A stretch of DNA of 64,000 nt, from positions 232,404 to 296,403 of the forward strand of contig CAYXLI010000004.1 in assembly GCA_964464925.1 (NCBI GenBank), given 5' to 3'. Every line of letters starts with the position of its first letter. Position 1 is the first letter of the stretch. Made by a program: the position numbers and the translations under genes. Shown piece by piece: positions 26,186 to 34,590 of the stretch. This DNA is from CAYXLI01 sp964464925 (lineage in GTDB: Bacteria > Acidobacteriota > Terriglobia > Bryobacterales > Bryobacteraceae). The notes below the pieces were generated by a model, which ran no database searches, was not told the origin of the DNA, and saw nothing but the letters and a program-made list of their open reading frames with translations.

Positions 26186-26712
26186 CGCACCGCCAAGGCT
26201 GTGAGTGCAATTACAAGACCGAGCGCGGCGGAGATTATCCCGATCTGGGGAAACATGCGGCGCCTGGAGATGAAGAACAAAGAGCAGAGAACAAGACCGA
26301 GTTCGAGCAGGCCTTCTCCAATGTCATATCGCAGTGCCTTCGCTTCGGCCTGGTGGACCTCGCCTTCCACCTGCCTGGCTTCAGTCTGGATCTCCTCGGT
26401 TTCCTTCTCGTATCTCTGCTTCTCTTTTTCAAAGCGTTGGACGGCCTGTTCGGTAGCGTCCGGAGCGGCAGTGTTTAGCTTCGCGAGGTCAACGGCAATT
26501 CCATACTCGTTACGCTTCACGCTCTTTGACTGGTAGTAGGCCCATTTGTCATTGGCATCGGACTTCAGAATCACGGCTTCTGTGTGCGAGCGATGACTCT
26601 GGATGGTGACAACCGCGAGCGCAATGCCGATGAGACCGGCGATCACTCCGATGCGTTGTCCGTAGGGATCGGGCTCATGTCCGTGTTCGTGATGTATTTC
26701 CAGTTCCGCCAT
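26182..26712 (-). CDS. DUF4337-like membrane protein
   Basis: A 176-aa protein whose plan resembles the DUF4337 family. A short histidine-rich N-terminus (HHEHGHEPDP) precedes a TM helix at about 23-42. A charged coiled coil follows (about 60-125, with WAYYQSKSVKRN near its start), and two TM helices lie at about 130-148 and 155-174. The coiled coil lies between the membrane anchors, so it may act as a periplasmic or cytoplasmic spacer or oligomerisation arm. Function is not established for the family. Its stop overlaps the SDR start. Confidence 0.78.
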   Translation of the reverse strand: MAELEIHHEHGHEPDPYGQRIGVIAGLIGIALAVVTIQSHRSHTEAVILKSDANDKWAYYQSKSVKRNEYGIAVDLAKLNTAAPDATEQAVQRFEKEKQRYEKETEEIQTEARQVEGEVHQAEAKALRYDIGEGLLELGLVLCSLFFISRRRMFPQIGIISAALGLVIALTALAVR

Positions 26713-26786
26713 GTGTACTTACTTGATTAGCACGTTCTGAAACGAAAGTCCCAGACAATGCCGGCGGCAACTGGCAAACCTGAGCT

Positions 26787-29096
26787 TTATTGCTGCAAAC
26801 CCGTCCGTAGAGTGAATGGATCGAAGAACTGCGGGTCGGGTGCCGTGCAATACGCTTTCGGCTCGGTACCTTTGATGAAGAGTTGCGTGATGCCGGAGCC
26901 CCCGCATTCAGGTCCGGCCAACAGTCCGCTGTCCGGATCCACGCTCACCTTCACGATGCCGGGCGGCGGCGGTGGAAACGGCTGTGCAAATTCCTTGCGC
27001 TTTACCGCGCGTTTCATGAATTCCGTCCAAATGGGAAGAGCTGAGTGAGCACCTTCCAGGTCCAGTTCCCGATTATCATCAAAACCGACCCAGACGACAC
27101 AGAGCAGTTCCGGGGTGAATCCGGCAAACCAACCATCCCGCGAGGTCCCGGTCTTGCCCGCAGCCTCAGCCGAGAATCCGCGTGACCGCACGCCTGCTGC
27201 GGTGCCGGAACGCATCACTTCCTTCATCATGTCGATCATGAGATAGGCTACACGGGGATCGAGAGCCGGATGCTGCTCGGTATCGCCGGAACTCACTGTC
27301 TTGCCTTGCGAATTCCGAATCATCGAAATGAACGTGGGCTTGGACCACACACCATTGTTGGCAAAGGCGGTGTAGGCTCCCGCGATCTCGAGAGGAGTGC
27401 ACTCATATGCCCCGAGCGCCATTGCCGGCGTCGGCTTGATGTCTTCGTTCAATCCCGCCTTTTTCGCCAGGCGTACAACGTTGTCATAACCGATCTTTTC
27501 GGCCAGGCTGACCGTTGCCAGGTTCATCGACTTGGCCAGTGCCCGGCGAAGCGTTACTCGTCCGTAGAACTGATTCTCGAAGTTTGAAGGCTGGTAGACC
27601 TGATTCTCATAACGGAACGTGGCCGGTTCGTCGACTACCGTGCTCGATTCCGTAAACACGGTCTTTTTTCCTTCGACCGCCGTGCTGAGGGCCGCCGCAT
27701 AAACAAACGGCTTGAAGACTGATCCGGGCTGGCGTTTCGAGATTGCATGATTCAATTGGCTCTCCGCGTAATTCCGGCCGCCAACCAGCGCTTTGATCTC
27801 GCCGGTATGAGGCTCAATCGCGATGAGTGCCACCTGCGGAAGAGCCGTTTCCTTGGAATGCTTGCCGCGACGCGCGCGGATGCGTTTATCCACCTCCGCC
27901 ATTCCAATCTGCACCGCCTCTTGCGCTGTGCTCTGCAGGTCCGGATCGAGAGTCGTATATACCTTGTGGGCGAAACCGGTCGGCGCATTGTCCGGAATCA
28001 AATCCTGGAGTTCATCGTTCATGAGCGCCATAAAGTAGGGCGCGTCGCGCGTATCCAGCTTGCGCTTCTGTACGCCGAGCGGTGCGCTGATCGCGCTGGC
28101 ATACTCCTGACCGCTGATGTACCCGTTCTGCTGCATGAGGGTAAGCACCGCATTCCGGCGGGCGACTGCGCGCTCCGGATAGCGGAATGGATTGAAATAG
28201 CTAGGCCGCTGCACCAGGCCGGCAAGAGTTGCTGCCTCCGGTATGGTCAGCTTGGAAATATCTTTCCCGAAGTACGCGTTGGCAGCCTCGCCGAAACCGT
28301 GAATGCTGAATGTTTCCTGCTGGCCGAGATAGACCTGATTGCAGTACGCCTCGAAAATCTGTTCCTTGGAAAGCTTACTTTCCATGACGATGGTCAAGCC
28401 AAGTTCGTTGAGCTTCCGCTTCCAGCGTTTGTCCGCATCCAGCCAGAAGTTTCGCGCCAGCTGCATGCTCAACGTGGAAGCACCCTGCTCTTTGCGGCCG
28501 CTTCGGAAGTCCACGTAGGCGGCTTTGAGGATACGTAGCGGATCGAACCCGAGATGCCGGAAGAAGTGCTTATCCTCGGCCGAGGTAAGCGCCTGTACCA
28601 GGGCCTGCGGGATCTGCTGGAATCGAACGAGGCGTCTTCGCTCGCGGTCGCCCTCTACAAAGTTAGTGATGAGGACCGGCTCCAGGGAGTAGCTTTGCAG
28701 CCGCTTATCCTCCTTGAGGCTGGTGATGTTCGCAACGCCTTTGTCATTGAAGGTGATCGCCGCGGGGACATCACGGAAATAGGAGTCCGGTCCGGGATGA
28801 ATTTCGATTGTTCTGCCGCGTACCGCGTAATAGCCCGTCGTTCCTGTCCCGTCTTCGGTGTATCCGGCCCTGTGGAGCCTGGCGGCCACGTCTTCCTGTG
28901 TTGATGGATCCCCTGGGGAAACAACAACGGGCGCACTGTAGATGTTTGAAGTATTCGCGAAAGGCCCATTTTTGACCTTCTCATCCACGAGGCGTGAAAA
29001 TTTTACGTATAAAAAGAATGGCGGTACGAACAGAAGAATCAGGACCGCTGATAGTACTAGGGTTATCTTGCGCGACAGGTGTGGGACAAACCTCAT
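26787..29096 (-). CDS. class A penicillin-binding protein (bifunctional PBP1B-like)
   Basis: A 769-aa peptidoglycan synthase with glycosyltransferase (GT51) and transpeptidase activities. One TM anchor lies at about 10-30. A UB2H-like regulatory region (about 55-145) argues for a PBP1B rather than PBP1A type. GT51 motifs include EDKHFFRHLGFDP at about 178 and QGASTLSMQLARN at about 208. The transpeptidase has the acyl-serine SVFK at about 457, SMN in LAKSMNLATV at about 515 and KTGTSRDGW at about 649. A short Cys-containing tail follows. It heads the minus-strand operon that continues into DUF4337, SDR, RNase J and GlcD. Confidence 0.94.
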   Translation of the reverse strand: MRFVPHLSRKITLVLSAVLILLFVPPFFLYVKFSRLVDEKVKNGPFANTSNIYSAPVVVSPGDPSTQEDVAARLHRAGYTEDGTGTTGYYAVRGRTIEIHPGPDSYFRDVPAAITFNDKGVANITSLKEDKRLQSYSLEPVLITNFVEGDRERRRLVRFQQIPQALVQALTSAEDKHFFRHLGFDPLRILKAAYVDFRSGRKEQGASTLSMQLARNFWLDADKRWKRKLNELGLTIVMESKLSKEQIFEAYCNQVYLGQQETFSIHGFGEAANAYFGKDISKLTIPEAATLAGLVQRPSYFNPFRYPERAVARRNAVLTLMQQNGYISGQEYASAISAPLGVQKRKLDTRDAPYFMALMNDELQDLIPDNAPTGFAHKVYTTLDPDLQSTAQEAVQIGMAEVDKRIRARRGKHSKETALPQVALIAIEPHTGEIKALVGGRNYAESQLNHAISKRQPGSVFKPFVYAAALSTAVEGKKTVFTESSTVVDEPATFRYENQVYQPSNFENQFYGRVTLRRALAKSMNLATVSLAEKIGYDNVVRLAKKAGLNEDIKPTPAMALGAYECTPLEIAGAYTAFANNGVWSKPTFISMIRNSQGKTVSSGDTEQHPALDPRVAYLMIDMMKEVMRSGTAAGVRSRGFSAEAAGKTGTSRDGWFAGFTPELLCVVWVGFDDNRELDLEGAHSALPIWTEFMKRAVKRKEFAQPFPPPPPGIVKVSVDPDSGLLAGPECGGSGITQLFIKGTEPKAYCTAPDPQFFDPFTLRTGLQQ

Positions 29097-29236
29097 CGCC
29101 GTTTAGCAAAGCGCGTGACGGGCCAAACGGTGCCTGTGAGCTCAACGTAACCGGCACAGCAATCCCCGCGTCGAAGCTAGCGAGCAAGTTCCTGGTGAAG
29201 CGCCACGCCTGCCTGCCGATTAAAAGCCGTAAGGGC

Positions 29237-29289
29237 TTGAAAACACAGAGCAAAACCGTGCTAGAATAGCAAGCAAGTCGATAGGAGGT
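29237..29289 (+). promoter_or_regulatory. promoter and strong RBS of the coiled-coil protein gene
   Basis: TTGAAA (29237-29242), a 19-base spacer, TAGAAT (29262-29267), then a consensus AGGAGGT (29283-29289) six bases before the ATG. The spacer is slightly long. Confidence 0.5.
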
Positions 29290-29294
29290 AAGAG

Positions 29295-30173
29295 ATGAGT
29301 GAGCTGAATCCAGCCCCCATAGGCGGTGGTTCCAACCTGAAAATCCCGATTCTCTTCGGTTCTGTGATCGCGCTGTTAGGGGCGAACATTTACCTCTACA
29401 CGCAGCTCGATAATGTGAAGTCGGATTTTGCGGACTTCCGTAAGAGTACTCAATCGGAAATCGCCAGCCTGAAGGAGACCTCTAACGTTTCGATCGCCAC
29501 AGCCCGCCGCAGTCTGACGTCGTTGAAAGATGAGTTAGAAGCCGCGAGACGCCAGGCCAACATGGCTGCGGGACAGGCGAAATCGGAAGCGCAGAAGCAC
29601 GCAGAGGAACTCGCTCAGCGCCTCGCAACGGAGCAGGCCAAGTACGAAAAAATGCAATCGGAGATGAAGACGGAGTTGACCAAGGTCGGCGAAGTCGCCA
29701 CGACGGCGACGACGAAGATCGGTGAAGTATCGACGGAAGTCGGGACGGTCAAGACTGATCTGCAGGCCAACAAATCGGAGCTCGAAAAAACGATTGCCGA
29801 CTTGCGGCGTGTAAAGGGAGACTTAGGTGAGACCAGCGGGCTGGTGGCAACGAACGGCAAGGAACTCGCGGCGCTAAAGGCACTTGGAGAACGGAATTAC
29901 TTCGAGTTCAACGTCGGCAAGTCGAAGGAGCCGAAAAAGGTCGGTGATGTCACCGTGTTGCTGAAGAAAGCGGACCCGAAGAAGAATAAGTACACGATCG
30001 AAGTGATGGCGGACGACAAGAAAGTGGAAAAGAAGGACAAAAACGTGAATGAACCGCTGCAGTTCTACGTAGCCAAAGCGCGGCAGCCTTACGAGATCGT
30101 CGTCAATGAAGTGAAGAAGGACCAAATCGTCGGATATCTCTCGACGCCGAAGGTCCAGACCACTCGCAACTAA
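29295..30173 (+). CDS. membrane-anchored coiled-coil protein
   Basis: A 292-aa protein with one TM helix at about 18-38 (IPILFGSVIALLGANIYLY). A long alanine/lysine/glutamate-rich coiled coil follows (about 40-195), including regularly spaced T-K-I/V-G-E-V repeats near 130-155. The C-terminal beta domain (about 205-292) contains EFNVGKSKEPKKVGDVTVLL. Homologous layouts are common in Acidobacteria, without assigned function. The very strong RBS suggests high expression. It may be a structural or scaffold protein of the periplasm; that is inference. It is monocistronic, ending in a clear rho-independent terminator. Confidence 0.7.
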   Translation: MSELNPAPIGGGSNLKIPILFGSVIALLGANIYLYTQLDNVKSDFADFRKSTQSEIASLKETSNVSIATARRSLTSLKDELEAARRQANMAAGQAKSEAQKHAEELAQRLATEQAKYEKMQSEMKTELTKVGEVATTATTKIGEVSTEVGTVKTDLQANKSELEKTIADLRRVKGDLGETSGLVATNGKELAALKALGERNYFEFNVGKSKEPKKVGDVTVLLKKADPKKNKYTIEVMADDKKVEKKDKNVNEPLQFYVAKARQPYEIVVNEVKKDQIVGYLSTPKVQTTRN

Positions 30174-30195
30174 CTTCGAGAAATTCCAACATCGA

Positions 30196-30230
30196 GGGAG
30201 CGTGCCACGGCGCGCTTCCTTTTCTTTTTT
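30196..30230 (+). terminator. rho-independent terminator
   Basis: GGGAGCGTGCC pairs with GGCGCGCTTCC (two G-U-type pairs) around a two-base turn. An 11-base T-rich tract with one C follows. It lies 23 bases after the coiled-coil gene's stop. Confidence 0.85.
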
Positions 30231-30242
30231 CAAGGATTCTCT

Positions 30243-31442
30243 CTAACCTAGCGTGTACTTCTCTTCCGGCGTCTCCTTCTCAGCATTGCGATAGGCAATG
30301 CTCAACAGGGGAGGCGCAAGAACGGTCGTGAGGATGGCCATGAGGACCACGACCGAATAGACGCGTTTCTCGATGATACCCGCGCTCATCCCGATCTGCG
30401 CGACCACCATGCCGACCTCACCCCGAGGGACCATGCCAACTCCGATGCGCAACATGTCAGCGCGTGGAAGACGATAAGCGCCAATGCCGCACCCGATCAA
30501 TTTGGAAAGAACGGCAGCGATGACGATCAGAGCCGTCAGGCCAATGAGGCGAGAATCGTGGAAAACATCAAAAGAGAACTTTAAACCGATTCCGGCGAGG
30601 AAGAAGGGCACGAGGAACTCGCTGATGCCGGTGGCGAGTTCATGCACGCGGTGGCTGACTGTTTCCGCCAACGCCATACCGGCGAGGAAGGCTCCAATAA
30701 TGGCGGCTATGCCGGCGTAGGCAGCGAGCACGGCCATAGCGAAGAGAAAAACGAGCGCAAGGTTAAACTGCACCTCGCCGGCAGCAAGGCTCTGCTCCAC
30801 CCTCGGGACTACATGCCCCATGGCACGCGTTCCCCAGCGCGCGATGATAAGCGTGAAGCCCACCGCAAGGGCTGTTGTGAGAGCAATGTCCCCGAGATGC
30901 AATTCATCCGCCGCGAAACTGCTCACGACAGCGAGCACAATCAGGCCGAGCACGTCGTCAATCACGGCCGCCGCGAGAATGATCTTACTCGACATGAGAT
31001 GGAGCAATCCTTTGGAAGCGAGCACGTGAGCGGTAATGCCAACACTGGTGGCAACCATGGCGGCGCCTACGAAAAGCGACTCTTTTGAATTAAATCCCCT
31101 CAAGGTGAGCAGTCCCCAACCAGCCACGAATGGAACGATTACTCCGGCGATGGCAACCAGCGCAGCCGTTCCTCCAACGCGCATCAACTCGGAAGACCTA
31201 AGTTCCAGGCCGACGCGAAAAAGCAGGAACATTACACCGATATCGGATAGTGCGTCGAGGATCTGATTCGGCTGCACCCAACCCAGCACTGCGGGACCGA
31301 TCAGCATGCCTGCGGCTATTTCGCCAACGATTCCGGGCATGTGCAGGCGTTCGAAGATTTCGGCCAGCAACTTTGCCGTGCCAAAAACAACGAGCATCGC
31401 AAGAGCGATGCTCGGGTCGGCACTGAATAGGAATAGCGCCAC
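30243..31442 (-). CDS. CPA2-family Na+(K+)/H+ antiporter
   Basis: A 399-aa inner-membrane cation/proton antiporter (KefB/NapA-like), with about 12-13 hydrophobic segments. Hallmarks are AGMLIGPAVLGWV in the first third, the unwound-helix region with ATSVGITAHVL at about 130, and the ion-binding acidic pair region AAVIDDVLGLIVLA at about 155. The latter contains the double aspartate typical of electrogenic antiporters. MVPRGEVGMVVAQIG at about 340 is also conserved. There is no C-terminal RCK/TrkA-N domain, so it is the short form. Role: pH and Na+ or K+ homeostasis. Confidence 0.88.
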   Translation of the reverse strand: MALFLFSADPSIALAMLVVFGTAKLLAEIFERLHMPGIVGEIAAGMLIGPAVLGWVQPNQILDALSDIGVMFLLFRVGLELRSSELMRVGGTAALVAIAGVIVPFVAGWGLLTLRGFNSKESLFVGAAMVATSVGITAHVLASKGLLHLMSSKIILAAAVIDDVLGLIVLAVVSSFAADELHLGDIALTTALAVGFTLIIARWGTRAMGHVVPRVEQSLAAGEVQFNLALVFLFAMAVLAAYAGIAAIIGAFLAGMALAETVSHRVHELATGISEFLVPFFLAGIGLKFSFDVFHDSRLIGLTALIVIAAVLSKLIGCGIGAYRLPRADMLRIGVGMVPRGEVGMVVAQIGMSAGIIEKRVYSVVVLMAILTTVLAPPLLSIAYRNAEKETPEEKYTLG

Positions 31443-31476
31443 GAAAACAAGTCTAACGGAAGCCAGCTACTCGGGT

Positions 31477-31902
31477 TTAAGAAACGAGCTTGGCTTCCAT
31501 ACTGATCTCGGCCTTTAGCAGCTTGGAAATGGGGCAGTTTGCTTTGGCGGTCTGGGCTGCCTGTTCAAAAACAGCCGCAGTAGTACCGGGGATCTTCGCC
31601 TCGACTACCAGATGGCTCTTGGTGACGGCGAAAGATCCATCCACCTTTTCCAATGTGACCGTCGCTTTGGCGCGGATGCTATCGGCGGTCAGTCCCTTCT
31701 CCTGAAGAATGAGAGATAGAGCCATGGCGAAACATCCGGCATGGGCCGCCGCCACGAGTTCCTCGGGATTGGTTCCCTTCCCATCTTCGAAACGGGTGCT
31801 GAATGAATACTGCGTGTCCGTCAGCACGCCGCTGTCCGTGCTGATTTTGCCTTTGCCTTCTTTCAGATTGCCTCGCCACTCGGCCTGGGCTGAACGATTC
31901 AC
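31477..31902 (-). CDS. OsmC-family peroxiredoxin
   Basis: A 141-aa protein reducing organic hydroperoxides. The N-terminal domain has AEWRGNLKEGKGKIST. Active-site cysteines lie in ELVAAAHAGCFAMAL at about residue 56 and TAKANCPISKLL at about 121, as expected for OsmC. The start is GTG at 31902 with GGAGG eight bases upstream. It is divergent from the DUF362 gene across 37 bases, so promoter elements of the two overlap. Confidence 0.9.
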   Translation of the reverse strand: MNRSAQAEWRGNLKEGKGKISTDSGVLTDTQYSFSTRFEDGKGTNPEELVAAAHAGCFAMALSLILQEKGLTADSIRAKATVTLEKVDGSFAVTKSHLVVEAKIPGTTAAVFEQAAQTAKANCPISKLLKAEISMEAKLVS

Positions 31903-31939
31903 GATAAAATCCTCCGTACCTTAGGTTTACACTGAAGTC

Positions 31940-33055
31940 ATGACCCGTCGGGAATTGTTGGCACTTGCCGCTGGGACTGCCCTTGCACAGGCGCAGACAG
32001 CACCATCCTCCCCGGTATCCGTTGCGAAATGTTCCTCTTATAACGAGGACATCACCGCCATTGTCTCTAATATGTTCGACCAGTTGGGCGGCGCCGCCAA
32101 ACTGGTGGCGAATAAAACAGTGACGATCAAGCTGAACCTGACCGGCAGCCCCGGGCTGCGGTTTCAAGGCAAGCCGCTTGGGTCCACGCACTACACGCAC
32201 CCGAAGACCATCGGTACCATGCTGAACATTCTCGACCGCGCCGGAGCAAAGCGCATCCGGCTGGTAGAGAGCGCGTGGGGAACCGCAGGGCCGCTCGAAG
32301 AGTACATGCTCGATTCGGGCTGGAACGTGAGGGCTTTCAAGACAGCAGCGAAAAGCGTCGAGTTCGTTAATACCAACGGCCTCGGCAACACCGCAAAGAA
32401 GTATGCCCGGGTGAAGGTGCCGCACGGAGCGATGATCTTCCCGAGTTACGACGTGCACCCGGCTTTTGCGGAGACCGACGTCTTCATGTCCATGGCGAAA
32501 CTGAAGAATCACGGCACATGCGGCGTGACTTTAAGCATGAAGAATTGTTTCGGGAATACGCCTGCTTCGATTTACGGGGATGATGCAGGCATTCACGAAC
32601 CGAACGAGAGTCCAACCAAGGGACGTCTGGACGTGTGCCACTTCGGCAAGCGCCAACCGGCGAGCGTGGCGGCGGCAGAGCTGAACCCGCAGTCGAGCCG
32701 CGAGCCCACCTACCGTATGCCGCGCATTACCGCCGAGCTGGTCTCGGCGAGGCCCATCGACATTGCGTTCATCGATGGAATTGAAACGCTGGCACAGGGC
32801 GAAGGACCATGGATTAAAGGAATTCGTGCTGTGCAGCCAGGTGTGCTGATCCTGGGAACCAACGGCGTGACGACGGACACCGTAGCGGCAGCAGTTATGG
32901 GATACGACCCGCGCGCTCCGAAGGGGACAGCGCCGTTTCAGCAGTGCGATAACACACTGTTGCTGGCCGAGTCGCTGGGGGTGGGAAGCGCCGACCTGAG
33001 GAGGATAGAAGTGGTGGGTACGCCGATTTCACAGGCCAGGTACAACTTCGGATAA
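31940..33055 (+). CDS. DUF362-like protein with a Tat-like signal
   Basis: A 371-aa protein that fits DUF362. Its N-terminus MTRRELLALAAGTALAQA resembles a twin-arginine or Sec signal, suggesting export. Conserved features include VTIKLNLTG at about 55, THPKTIGTMLNIL at about 90, MAKLKNHGTCGVTLSMKN at about 190 and EGPWIKGIRAVQPGVLILG at about 295. The function of the family is not established; some members carry iron-sulfur domains but no ferredoxin-type Cys cluster is present here. It precedes cdaA by only three bases, so it is part of that operon. Confidence 0.8.
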   Translation: MTRRELLALAAGTALAQAQTAPSSPVSVAKCSSYNEDITAIVSNMFDQLGGAAKLVANKTVTIKLNLTGSPGLRFQGKPLGSTHYTHPKTIGTMLNILDRAGAKRIRLVESAWGTAGPLEEYMLDSGWNVRAFKTAAKSVEFVNTNGLGNTAKKYARVKVPHGAMIFPSYDVHPAFAETDVFMSMAKLKNHGTCGVTLSMKNCFGNTPASIYGDDAGIHEPNESPTKGRLDVCHFGKRQPASVAAAELNPQSSREPTYRMPRITAELVSARPIDIAFIDGIETLAQGEGPWIKGIRAVQPGVLILGTNGVTTDTVAAAVMGYDPRAPKGTAPFQQCDNTLLLAESLGVGSADLRRIEVVGTPISQARYNFG

Positions 33056-33058
33056 GAG

Positions 33059-33913
33059 ATGAATTCAGCCCTGCGCAGTTCGATTGTGGGCGCGTTGGAG
33101 CGCATGACCTTCGCTTCGGTCATCGACATCGTTCTCGTAGCGTGCGTTGTTTATCAGTTGCTGATGATTGTGAAAGGCCGGAGGGCGGCGCACATCCTCA
33201 CCGGCCTGGCGGTCCTCGGCGCGGTGTACGTCGCGTCGACGATGCTCGGACTCGAGTTGCTGAGTACTCTGCTCGCCAAAATCGCTCCGTACCTTCCCTT
33301 TGTTCTTATCGTTGTCTTTCAGTCCGAGATCCGCAGATTGCTTTCGCGCATTGGGCACAGGCGCCTGTTTTCGCTGGGTAACCGCCTTCAGAGGCGCGAG
33401 TTCACGGAAGAGATCGTCCTCGCGATCGTGCAACTGTCTCAGACCAAGACAGGCGCATTGATCGTCCTGGAACGCGATATTGGGCTGAGGACGTTCATTG
33501 AGAGCGGCGTCGTGATGGATGCAGCGCTCTCTCGCGATCTGCTGCTGACGATTTTCCAGAATGGCAGTGCTCTGCATGATGGAGCCGTCATTGTGCAGCG
33601 CGACAAAATCGCGGCGGCGGCGTGTTTCCTTCCACTGACTGTGAAACCTCTGGCAGCGCGGAAACTCGGCACACGCCATCGTGCGGCGATCGGCATCACA
33701 GAAGAGACCGATTGCCTTTCGCTGGTAGTTTCGGAAGAGACCGGAAGGATTTCGGTTGCGGCATTCGGCGATATCGAATTTGATGTCGATGTAAAACGGC
33801 TGGAAGAGCGCATCCATGAACACCTGGTGCAGCGCCGCTGGTCACAGGGCTACCGCGGACTCAGCATACCGGTGGAGAAGTCGCTGGCGCATCAGAACGG
33901 GATGGACGAATGA
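33059..33913 (+). CDS. cdaA: diadenylate cyclase CdaA
   Basis: A 284-aa membrane-bound enzyme making cyclic di-AMP from two ATP. Three TM helices lie at about residues 15-35, 42-60 and 65-90, followed by the DisA_N catalytic domain. The catalytic motifs are intact: DGA in SALHDGAVIV at about 171 and RHR in LGTRHRAAIGITEETD at about 202. A short C-terminal extension (about 255-284) follows. It lies directly upstream of cdaR and glmM, the conserved c-di-AMP/cell-wall module, and its stop overlaps the next start (ATGA). Confidence 0.93.
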   Translation: MNSALRSSIVGALERMTFASVIDIVLVACVVYQLLMIVKGRRAAHILTGLAVLGAVYVASTMLGLELLSTLLAKIAPYLPFVLIVVFQSEIRRLLSRIGHRRLFSLGNRLQRREFTEEIVLAIVQLSQTKTGALIVLERDIGLRTFIESGVVMDAALSRDLLLTIFQNGSALHDGAVIVQRDKIAAAACFLPLTVKPLAARKLGTRHRAAIGITEETDCLSLVVSEETGRISVAAFGDIEFDVDVKRLEERIHEHLVQRRWSQGYRGLSIPVEKSLAHQNGMDE

Positions 33914-34587
33914 AGTACGTGCGCTGGGTCACGTATAACTTCGGATGGAAGATGATGGCAGTAGTCATCTCGTTCGGATTGTGGTTGTGGCTGGTGGGTC
34001 AGTTTGACGTGGGCGCCACTGTCCCTGCAACGGTACAATTCCGCAACCTTCCGCACGATCTGGAGGTCACCTCCGAAGCGACGGAAAAGTTCTATGTGAA
34101 AGTGCGCGGACCGGCAGGGCGGCTGAACCAGGAGAGTCTCGCGGGAACGCAGATTATTCTAGATTTCGCGTCCGTGCAACACGCCGGGGAACAGACGTTC
34201 GCGCTGACGCAAGGCAACGTGATACTGCCGCCGGGGGTTACCCTGGACGGCGTAGTGCCCTCGCAGATCCGGCTGCGTTTCGAGACGCGCGTTACCAGGG
34301 AAGTCCCAGTCGAGGTGCACTTCGCCGGTCCCGCACCGGAAGGATACCGGATCGCCTCGCAAACGGCAACTCCGGAGCGGATCAAGATTACGGGGCCGCG
34401 AAGCCACGTTGAGTCAATCCACTCGGTGGAGACGGACCCGATCGACCTTTCCGGAACAATTAGTAACGCAGAGTTTCGTTCCGCTGTCTACATACCGGAC
34501 CCGCATGTAAGGTGCGAAGATTGCGGACCGGTGACGGTACACATTCAGCTTGAAAAAATTCTTGGGAGTTCTCAACTAAATAAGTAA
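33910..34587 (+). CDS. cdaR: YbbR-domain protein CdaR
   Basis: A 225-aa membrane-anchored regulator of CdaA. One N-terminal TM helix at about 15-35 (FGWKMMAVVISFGLWLWLVG) is followed by two YbbR-type extracytoplasmic domains. The first has VPATVQFRNLPHDLEVT at about 37; the second has VTREVPVEVHFAGPAPEGY at about 128. Both end in the typical P-x-x-I-x-I-x-G-P pattern. The protein is shorter than Firmicute CdaR, which has three or four YbbR repeats. It overlaps cdaA by four bases and precedes glmM by three. Confidence 0.9.
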   Translation: MKYVRWVTYNFGWKMMAVVISFGLWLWLVGQFDVGATVPATVQFRNLPHDLEVTSEATEKFYVKVRGPAGRLNQESLAGTQIILDFASVQHAGEQTFALTQGNVILPPGVTLDGVVPSQIRLRFETRVTREVPVEVHFAGPAPEGYRIASQTATPERIKITGPRSHVESIHSVETDPIDLSGTISNAEFRSAVYIPDPHVRCEDCGPVTVHIQLEKILGSSQLNK

Positions 34588-34590
34588 AAC

